Positions 28,161 through 35,220 of a stretch of DNA of 35,220 nt are shown here, in pieces; within the stretch, counting starts at the first letter, position 1; each line of letters begins with the position of its first letter. The notes under the pieces were generated by a model, which did no database searches, had not been told where the DNA came from, and worked only from the letters and a program-made list of their open reading frames with translations. A program made the translations under genes and the position numbers. The stretch is from Pseudomonadota bacterium (GTDB lineage: Bacteria > Pseudomonadota > Gammaproteobacteria > Eutrophobiales > Eutrophobiaceae), in contig JADFPU010000007.1 of the NCBI GenBank assembly GCA_022562175.1, positions 1 through 35,220 of the forward strand. The letters are read 5' to 3'.

Positions 28161-29173
28161 TTTTCATTGAACAGTGCATCGACAGAAAAGCCTTCTCGTT
28201 CCAGTATCTGCCGCAAGCGTTTTATTGCTTCAATCTGGATTTGTCTGACACGTTCACGGGTCACGCCGAGTTCATTACCAATTTCTTCCAGGGTCGCTAC
28301 TTCTCTCCCATGCAATCCAAATCTACGCTCTACAACAGCACATTGCTTCTCACTAAGCTGATTTAGCCAAATATCGATATGTTTTTGTACGTCACTGTTT
28401 TGTAACAACAGGGACGGATCTATATTTTGCTCGTCGGGGATCGTATCCAGTAAGGATTTATCTGAATCACGACTCGTTGGCATATCAACGGATGCTACAC
28501 GTTCGTTCAAACCAAGCATGCGTTTAACCTCACCTATGGGTCGATCCAGCATCTCGGCTACATCTTCAGGACTCGGTTCCCGATCCAGAGTCTGTGCCAG
28601 CTTTCTGGCAGCACGAAGATAGATATTGATCTCTTTTACCACATGAATAGGCAGCCGCACAGTTCGAGTTTGATTCATCAATGCGCGTTCGATAGTTTGT
28701 CTGATCCACCAGGTTGCATAGGTGGAAAAACGAAAACCTCTCTCCGGATCAAATTTCTCCACAGCACGGATCAGTCCCAGATTGCCCTCTTCAATCAAAT
28801 CCAACAAGGCCAGGCCACGTTTCATGTAGCGCCTTGCAATTTTGACCACTAAGCGGAGGTTGCTCTCAATCATGCGTTTACGGGAACTCTCGTCCCCCTG
28901 TATGGACTTACGCGCATAAAAAACTTCTTCTTCTGCAGTCAGTAATGGAGAAAAACCGATTTCACTCAGATAGAGTCTGGTTGCGTCCAAATCGCCTTCG
29001 GTAACTGATACTGAGGTTGGCGATATACCGTCAGCCTTTTGCCGTTTTGAATCTGCATTCACAGCCAAATCAGAAACATCTTCTTCTTCCGGCTGTTCCT
29101 CCAGATGTAATTCTTCTGCGTCCAACTCGTCCATATCATCAATCTCGTCTTGTGGCGTCCGTTGATTTGTCAT
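28157..29173 (-). CDS. rpoS: RNA polymerase sigma factor RpoS
   Basis: [69 protein letters not shown]; synteny with nlpD-pcm-surE. Confidence 0.96.
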   Translation of the reverse strand: MTNQRTPQDEIDDMDELDAEELHLEEQPEEEDVSDLAVNADSKRQKADGISPTSVSVTEGDLDATRLYLSEIGFSPLLTAEEEVFYARKSIQGDESSRKRMIESNLRLVVKIARRYMKRGLALLDLIEEGNLGLIRAVEKFDPERGFRFSTYATWWIRQTIERALMNQTRTVRLPIHVVKEINIYLRAARKLAQTLDREPSPEDVAEMLDRPIGEVKRMLGLNERVASVDMPTSRDSDKSLLDTIPDEQNIDPSLLLQNSDVQKHIDIWLNQLSEKQCAVVERRFGLHGREVATLEEIGNELGVTRERVRQIQIEAIKRLRQILEREGFSVDALFNEN

Positions 29174-29189
29174 GACAGATTTTTTATCG

Positions 29190-30014
29190 CTAGGTACGTT
29201 TTTTCGGGAGATGATTCAGTGGATTAACCGGCTTGCCATCTTTTCGAATCTCGAAGTGCAATACAGGCCTGCCATTATTACCCAAGCCCATTGTCGCAAT
29301 CTTCTGCCCTGTAGAGACGCTTTCACCTTCTTTTACCAAAATATCATTATTGTGCGCATAAGCACTCAAGTACACCTCATTGTGTTTAATGATAATAAGC
29401 TTACCGTAACCTAAAAGTCCACTACCGCTATAAACAACTTCACCGGATTCGGCTGCCTTGATGGGCTGTCCTGCTTTTCCTTCTATATTCATGCCTTTTT
29501 TTGCTATCGGTGAATCCAGTTTCACTATCTTGCCCAGTGTTGGCCACTGCCAAACAAGCTTGCCCCTTAAGTTGAACTTTTTTGTTTCAGGAATTGCTGC
29601 AACTTTTTCAGGCGGCTTTTTTGTTTTAGCGTCATCAGTTTTATTTTTCTTTGACAGGATCGGCCCTGGCTGCAAGGATCGAGTCTGTGCTTGAGGTGGG
29701 GGTTTCAATCGAATCAACTGCCCCGGGAAAATGACATAGGGAGCAGACACACCGTTCCAACGTGCAACATTCTTATAATCATGCGCATATTTCCAGGCAA
29801 TGGAATATAAGGTATCGCCCTTCACAACTACATGAAAGCCTTTTTGCCGAACTTCAGCGAGCGGAGTTTGCCCAGGCTGATAAATTATTTTGTCTTGCCT
29901 GAGCTGATCTTTGGCTGTGCTGACGACCGGGGCTTTTACGCTTGTTGCACACCCGTAAATCAACAACACCAAAAACAACAGACTGCTGTGCTTGTTTGAC
30001 ACTGCCTTATTCAT
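29190..30014 (-). CDS. nlpD: LysM/M23 peptidoglycan-binding lipoprotein NlpD
   Basis: Lipobox LIYGC; Lys[29 protein letters not shown]23-like [39 protein letters not shown]. Start trimmed to MNKAVSN. Confidence 0.93.
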   Translation of the reverse strand: MNKAVSNKHSSLLFLVLLIYGCATSVKAPVVSTAKDQLRQDKIIYQPGQTPLAEVRQKGFHVVVKGDTLYSIAWKYAHDYKNVARWNGVSAPYVIFPGQLIRLKPPPQAQTRSLQPGPILSKKNKTDDAKTKKPPEKVAAIPETKKFNLRGKLVWQWPTLGKIVKLDSPIAKKGMNIEGKAGQPIKAAESGEVVYSGSGLLGYGKLIIIKHNEVYLSAYAHNNDILVKEGESVSTGQKIATMGLGNNGRPVLHFEIRKDGKPVNPLNHLPKKRT

Positions 30015-30028
30015 CAGTCTGGATATAG

Positions 30029-30691
30029 TTAGCCGATCCCTTCCAGCATTGGCACGAAACTGACCCAATCCAGCCGTTTTTCCGTAAACCCTTCATCTGT
30101 CCTGACAATAGTGACCAATTCCTGCTCGCCACTTCTCCCTACGGGGATGATCAGCCGTCCGTTGACTGCTAATTGTTCGAGTAATGTGTTGGGAACACCT
30201 GTTGGTGCAGCCGAGACAATGATTCCGTCAAAAGGCTGGTATTGCAACCATCCCAGGTTGCCATCTCCATGGCGGGCACTAATGTTTCTGCATTTCAGCG
30301 CATAAAACTTCTCTCGCGCTTTATTCAGTAATGCATCTATCCGTTCTATGCTGTAGACACGTTTCACCAAACGCGACAGTATCGCCGTCTGGTAACCACA
30401 GCCGGTGCCGATTTCCAGCACCTTCTCAGGGGTGCCTTCCTCAAGCAAGGCCTCGACCATACGGGCAACAATATAGGGCTGGGAAATCGTCTGATTATGT
30501 CCGATAGGCAGGGCGGTATTATCGTAGGCACGGCTGGCCAGCGCCTCATCAACAAAGATGTGCCTGGGTATTCTTCTAATGGCTTCCAGCACCTCATTGG
30601 AGCATATACCCATTTCCCGGAGTTGCTCTGCCAAACGATCCCGGGAACGTTGTGAGGTCATGCCTATACCCTGAAATTCGCTATTCATCAA
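30029..30691 (-). CDS. pcm: Protein-L-isoaspartate O-methyltransferase
   Basis: RIPRHIFVDEALASRAYDNTALPIGHNQTISQPYIVARM, VLEIGTGCGYQTAILSRL. Confidence 0.96.
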   Translation of the reverse strand: MMNSEFQGIGMTSQRSRDRLAEQLREMGICSNEVLEAIRRIPRHIFVDEALASRAYDNTALPIGHNQTISQPYIVARMVEALLEEGTPEKVLEIGTGCGYQTAILSRLVKRVYSIERIDALLNKAREKFYALKCRNISARHGDGNLGWLQYQPFDGIIVSAAPTGVPNTLLEQLAVNGRLIIPVGRSGEQELVTIVRTDEGFTEKRLDWVSFVPMLEGIG

Positions 30692-31439
30692 GCTTGATAC
30701 CTGTCACCCATTGCGATAGATCATCCAGAACACCATGGCGAGTCAAATCAAACTGTAATGGTGTCACTGAAATATTACCATGCTGGAGCGCATAAAAATC
30801 AGTACCCGGGCCGGCGTCCTCGCCAGAACCAACCGGCCCGACCCAATAGACCGTACGACCCCTCGGATCATTCATCTTCATAGCGGGTTCAGATTTGTGA
30901 CGATGACCAAGACGGGTGACTTGTAACGAACCAAGTTGTTCGTATGGCAAATCCGGTATATTGATATTTAATAATAAATCAGGTTCCAGCGCAGAATTAA
31001 GCATATTTTTTATTAACTGTATAACAACCCTGGCTGCTGATTCAAAATGCGTTGGATTGTCACCGGCGAGTGACACAGCTAATGCAGGGCGCCCCAAAAA
31101 TCTTCCCTCCATCGCCGCAGCGACTGTACCTGAATAAAGCACATCATCGGCGAGGTTTGCACCGGCATTAATGCCGCTGATCACCATATCCGGCTCTTCT
31201 TCCAGTAGGCCTGTTATAGCCAGGTGCACACAATCAGTCGGTGTGCCATTGACATAAATAAAACCGTCACTGGCTGTCCTGGCATAGAGTGGCGCGTCCA
31301 GTGTCAGGGAATTACTGGCGCCACTACGATCCCTGTCCGGCGCGACGACGGTGACTTTGCCAAGGCTCACAAGCGCCTCGGCAAGAACCTTTATCCCCGT
31401 TGACTGATAACCATCGTCATTACTGACTAAAAAATGCAT
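30681..31439 (-). CDS. surE: 5'/3'-nucleotidase SurE
   Basis: MHFLVSNDDGYQSTGIKVLAEAL, VVAPDRDRSGASNSLTLDAPL, GTPTDCVHLAI, SGINAGANLADDVLYSGTVAAAMEG. Start trimmed. Confidence 0.97.
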   Translation of the reverse strand: MHFLVSNDDGYQSTGIKVLAEALVSLGKVTVVAPDRDRSGASNSLTLDAPLYARTASDGFIYVNGTPTDCVHLAITGLLEEEPDMVISGINAGANLADDVLYSGTVAAAMEGRFLGRPALAVSLAGDNPTHFESAARVVIQLIKNMLNSALEPDLLLNINIPDLPYEQLGSLQVTRLGHRHKSEPAMKMNDPRGRTVYWVGPVGSGEDAGPGTDFYALQHGNISVTPLQFDLTRHGVLDDLSQWVTGIKLDE

Positions 31440-31490
31440 GCCTCTCTCGTTTCTCGTTAACGGCAACAAGTAATTGCTGTAATAATCGCT

Positions 31491-32393
31491 TCACACCAAC
31501 AAAAATTCCAGCAATGCTTTCTGTGAATGCAGTCGATTTCCGGCCTCTTCCCAGACAACACTCTGTGGGCCGTCAATCACATCAGCGCTGACTTCCTCAC
31601 CGCGATGTGCTGGCAGGCAGTGCATAAAGACAGCATCCCCGGCTGCCCGTGACATCAGTTCAGCATTCACCTGAAACGGCTTAAAGGCTTTCATGCGTTC
31701 AACAGCTTCCTGCTCTTGGCCCATGCTGGTCCAGACATCAGTAACAAGCAAGTCGGCGTTGTCGGCAGCGGCCTGCGGATCATCGGTGATGATAATATTA
31801 TCAGCGGCATCATTCAGTACTGAATCGAGGGGCTGATATGATTGTGGGCAGGCAATGCACAATTCAAAGCCGAATATCTTTGCCGCATTAATATAGGAGT
31901 GACACATATTATTACCATCACCCAACCAGGCGACCTTCTTGCCGGCGATATCGCCGCGTAATTCATAGTAAGTCTGCATATCGGCCAGTAACTGACAGGG
32001 ATGGTAGCTATCCGACAGACCGTTAATGACAGGCACATCCGAGTATTCGGCAAATCGAACCAGTTTTTCATGTTCGAATGTGCGGATCATGACACAATCA
32101 ACCATCTTTGAAAGCACACGTGCGGTATCTTCTGTTGGTTCACCCCGACCCAGTTGCGTATCATCCGGTGACAGGAAGATTGCATGGCCACCCAATTGGG
32201 CCATCGCCGCTTCAAAGGAGACACGTGTACGCGTTGAAGACTTTTCAAAAATCATACCCAATATGCGGCCATTAAAATTCGGCCGCATAGTCTTTTCCTG
32301 AAATTCCTTTTTTAATACACAGGCGCGCTTGATCAGTGCCTGCAATTCATCAAGCGTCAGATCGGTTAACGTTAAAAAATGACGTATTCCCAT
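31491..32393 (-). CDS. argF: Ornithine carbamoyltransferase
   Basis: [62 protein letters not shown]. Confidence 0.97.
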   Translation of the reverse strand: MGIRHFLTLTDLTLDELQALIKRACVLKKEFQEKTMRPNFNGRILGMIFEKSSTRTRVSFEAAMAQLGGHAIFLSPDDTQLGRGEPTEDTARVLSKMVDCVMIRTFEHEKLVRFAEYSDVPVINGLSDSYHPCQLLADMQTYYELRGDIAGKKVAWLGDGNNMCHSYINAAKIFGFELCIACPQSYQPLDSVLNDAADNIIITDDPQAAADNADLLVTDVWTSMGQEQEAVERMKAFKPFQVNAELMSRAAGDAVFMHCLPAHRGEEVSADVIDGPQSVVWEEAGNRLHSQKALLEFLLV

Positions 32394-32399
32394 AGTTTG

Positions 32400-33575
32400 T
32401 CAGCCGCAAAGAAATTTCTGAATAAGTCCACAAACTGTATCGACTATTTGTTCAGCTTCTGCCTCACTGATAATCAAGGGCGGTAACAGGCGCACCACAT
32501 TCCCGACCGTGACATTAATCAGTAAATGTTGCGCCAGTGCCAGCTCCACCAGTTCGGTACAATCCTCGTGTAGCTCTATACCGATCATCAAGCCTGCCCC
32601 GCGAATATCTTTTACTCCGGCCAGCCCCGCTAATGTGCCGGAAAACTGTTCCAGCATATCCCTGCCCAGCACTGCAGCGCGTTGCTCCAGATTGTTATCC
32701 AGCATAAAATCAATTACCGCTAGCGCAGCACTCGATACCAACTGATTACCACCAAAGGTTGAACCATGGCTGCCCGGCAGCATGGCCTGCGACGCTTTTT
32801 CGTTCGCCAGACAAGCCCCAATCGGCACACCATTGCCCAGCGATTTAGCCAGCGTCATGATATCCGGTTTAATAGATTCATGTTGCCATGCAAACCATTT
32901 GCCGGTACGGCACATACCCGTCTGAATCTCATCAAGCACCAGCAAATAATCGTTTTGCCGGCATATCTCAGCGATTGATGGCAGGTAACCCGGTGTCGGA
33001 ATAACAATTCCGCCTTCACCGAGGATCGGTTCCAACATGACCGCAACGATCTGACTATCACTGTCTGCAAGCTCTCGCAACGCATCGATATTGTCATAGG
33101 GAATATGCTCAAAACCTGCCAATAAGGGAGAAAATCCATCTCTGATTTTTGCATTTCCGGTGGCACTGATGGTTGCCATGGTACGGCCATGGAAACTGCC
33201 CTGCATGACGACGATAACAGGCTCTGTAATACCTTTTTGATGCGCATATTTCCGGCATAACTTTATTGCTGCCTCGTTTGCCTCAGCACCGGAATTTCCG
33301 AAAAACACCCTGTCCAGACCTGAAAGATCACATAATTTCCTTGCCAGACGTTCCTGTAACGGGATTTCATACAGGTTAGAGGTGTGCAACAATTGCCCTG
33401 CCTGGTGCGCTACTGCCTGCTGAACAGCTGCATGTGCATGACCAAGTCCACACACAGCAAGACCACTCAAGGCATCGAGATAGCGCTGCCCGTGTTGATC
33501 GATTAACCAGGCTCCCGAGCCACTCTCAAATGCCACCGGCAATCGCTTGTATGTTGACATGACAGAACTATTCAC
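32400..33575 (-). CDS. argD: Acetylornithine aminotransferase family protein
   Basis: PLP class III motifs FFGNSGAEANEAAIKLCRKYA, LLVLDEIQTGMCRTGKWFAWQH, MTLAKSLGNGVPIGA. Confidence 0.94.
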   Translation of the reverse strand: MNSSVMSTYKRLPVAFESGSGAWLIDQHGQRYLDALSGLAVCGLGHAHAAVQQAVAHQAGQLLHTSNLYEIPLQERLARKLCDLSGLDRVFFGNSGAEANEAAIKLCRKYAHQKGITEPVIVVMQGSFHGRTMATISATGNAKIRDGFSPLLAGFEHIPYDNIDALRELADSDSQIVAVMLEPILGEGGIVIPTPGYLPSIAEICRQNDYLLVLDEIQTGMCRTGKWFAWQHESIKPDIMTLAKSLGNGVPIGACLANEKASQAMLPGSHGSTFGGNQLVSSAALAVIDFMLDNNLEQRAAVLGRDMLEQFSGTLAGLAGVKDIRGAGLMIGIELHEDCTELVELALAQHLLINVTVGNVVRLLPPLIISEAEAEQIVDTVCGLIQKFLCG

Positions 33576-33620
33576 GATCCATAACCTATAATTTGTGATT
33601 CAAATAATCTGTTTCCATCT

Positions 33621-33654
33621 AAAAAAGACAAACCCGGCGATATGCCGGGCTTGT
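33621..33654 (-). terminator. Intrinsic terminator between the UraH-like membrane gene and argD
   Basis: Minus strand ACAAGCCCGGCATATCGCCGGGTTTGTCTTTTTT. Confidence 0.8.
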
Positions 33655-33678
33655 GTGCCATTCCAGCAGATAGTTTAT

Positions 33679-34263
33679 TTATAACGGCAAGCCGTGCGCA
33701 TGCCCAACCATGCACATAAGCATTGGAATCGACAGAAATGTGTTGGTCCGGGAAGCCATCAAAGCCACCACCTTGCCTTTGGCTATTTCATCCGCCGATG
33801 CCTCGACAATGCCCAGTATTTTCTTTTGATTCGGCCAGATTAACACCCAGACATTAAACAGCATGATGGTGCCCAACCATGCACCTATGCCGATAACTTC
33901 AGCACCTGTCTGTAATGTAAAGGCATTAACAACCCCTATACGGGCAGATTCCAGCGCAGAGGCGCCCGTCAGCCAGGTTAACAACGCACTCCAACGAAAC
34001 CACAACAGGGCGCGAGGGGCCACGTACTTGTTGATAGCCGCCGGTCCAGGCCCATCGCTGTCAGCCGCCGCCTCGCCAACAGCAGGCACCTGTACAAAAT
34101 TAAAGTAATACAGTATGCCAATCCAGATAATCCCAAACAAGACATGTAACCAGACTATCAGTGACACTACATTTAGTGCAGTCCTTCCGACCAGCATGGC
34201 AATCACTACGGCAGTTACAAAACCAAGTATAATAGTGCCTGGAATCGACTTAAGTGGATTCAT
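33679..34263 (-). CDS. Multi-pass membrane protein resembling the membrane domain of urate hydroxylase PuuD
   Basis: WLHVLFGIIWIGILYYFNFVQVPA...VAPRALLWFRWSALLTWLTG...IGIGAWLGTIMLFNVWVLIWPNQKKIL; start trimmed to MNPLKSIPG. Confidence 0.75.
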   Translation of the reverse strand: MNPLKSIPGTIILGFVTAVVIAMLVGRTALNVVSLIVWLHVLFGIIWIGILYYFNFVQVPAVGEAAADSDGPGPAAINKYVAPRALLWFRWSALLTWLTGASALESARIGVVNAFTLQTGAEVIGIGAWLGTIMLFNVWVLIWPNQKKILGIVEASADEIAKGKVVALMASRTNTFLSIPMLMCMVGHAHGLPL

Positions 34264-34585
34264 AGTCTTTACTCCCCGTTTAGTTAAATGTGCAGCCTGA
34301 GCGCTGATTATACTGATGTCCTGGAAAGCTTTCATCTTCTGAATTCGATCAAGATGCTTGTCGATGGAAATCAGACATAAGAATGCCTGCTGAGTCATCA
34401 CGAAATAGCATTATAATCCCTAATTCATAATCAAGTTCAGCGAAAATCCCCTGTTGATTTTTTTGCACTGAAAAAGTTAAGGACTGGCCGCACTTATATT
34501 TCACCTTTCTGGCCACACGTTATACACTTAGCTGAAGTAGCTGACTAAAGCTTAGCATTCCCTTATTAATTAAGAGGTTATTTGG

Positions 34586-34921
34586 ATGGACATTATTGAA
34601 GAAATCAAAAACACGATTAGTGAAAACCCTGTTGTGCTTTTCATGAAAGGTTCACCTGAGTTTCCACAGTGCGGTTTTTCCATGCGCACTGTCGAAGCGC
34701 TAAAGGCATGTGATGTTAAATTTACCTATGTAGATATTCTCGCTGCACCAGAAGTGCGATCTAATCTCCCCACCATCTCAAACTGGCCGACATTCCCCCA
34801 GGTATTCGTCAATGGAGAACTGATCGGTGGCTGTGACATAGTCACTGAGCTGTATGAGAAAGGCGAACTTGAGCCAATTGTCAAGCAAGCTGCCAAAAGA
34901 GCGGAACTGGCTGATAGCTAG
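34586..34921 (+). CDS. grxD: Monothiol glutaredoxin, Grx4 family (CGFS)
   Basis: NPVVLFMKGSPEFPQCGFSMRTVEAL...WPTFPQVFVNGELIGGCDIVTELYEKGEL. Confidence 0.96.
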   Translation: MDIIEEIKNTISENPVVLFMKGSPEFPQCGFSMRTVEALKACDVKFTYVDILAAPEVRSNLPTISNWPTFPQVFVNGELIGGCDIVTELYEKGELEPIVKQAAKRAELADS

Positions 34922-34950
34922 CTCCGCCACGACTCCTTTGGCAAGGATTC

Positions 34951-35220
34951 TTAGTCGATTTCAACCCTGCTGGGCCAGCCCCCAAGTTGCTGCCAGCGGT
35001 TGATAATCCAACAGAACAAATCAGCGGTTTTAGCGCAGTCATATAGAGCTGAGTGTGCTTCCACACTATCAAAGTCGATTCCAGCTAAAGGGCACGCTCG
35101 GGACAGCACCGCTTGACCGAAGGCAAGCGCTCCTAACGTTGCTGCGTGGAATGTAGAAAAGGGATGGAAGGGGTTTCTTTTGATGCTGTTCCGCTCGACT
35201 GCGGCTGAGATGAACCTCAG
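34951..35220 (-). CDS. rnt: Ribonuclease T, C-terminal part (truncated by window end)
   Basis: Manual translation [89 protein letters not shown]; absent from the supplied ORF track. Confidence 0.9.
   Translation of the reverse strand: MRFISAAVERNSIKRNPFHPFSTFHAATLGALAFGQAVLSRACPLAGIDFDSVEAHSALYDCAKTADLFCWIINRWQQLGGWPSRVEID

Noticed and set aside
34881-35072. Minus ORF of 63 aa listed in the track
   Set aside because: Wrong frame; the true gene here is the truncated rnt in another frame.

Overview
This 35.2 kb window is gammaproteobacterial-type chromosome and nearly all of it is protein coding. Recognisable blocks are: (i) the metY-rimP-nusA-infB-rbfA-truB-rpsO-pnp operon on the minus strand, led by an initiator tRNA; (ii) surE-pcm-nlpD-rpoS with argD and argF upstream; (iii) adk, mrcB (PBP1B), grxD and a truncated rnt; (iv) metA next to a P-loop ATPase gene, then rimO; (v) an ECF sigma / putative anti-sigma pair with a VWA lipoprotein; (vi) a divergent AmmeMemoRadiSam locus, with the radical SAM gene facing a Memo-AMMECR1 fusion; (vii) a FliK-like / FlhB-C-like gene pair. 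The most unusual signal is a set of short palindromic MITE-like elements bounded by the rare tetranucleotide CTAG. In at least four gene contacts this CTAG supplies the TAG stop codon of the neighbouring gene. One 187-bp copy fills the whole gap between two convergent genes and supplies both stop codons. Two reading-frame anomalies also stand out: a net 2-base deficit in the 15-bp tandem repeat of the infB linker, and an A9 run at the end of a histone-H1-like gene followed by a basic open tail in another frame. No CRISPR array, prophage or complete transposase gene was seen. All calls are by eye, with no database search.
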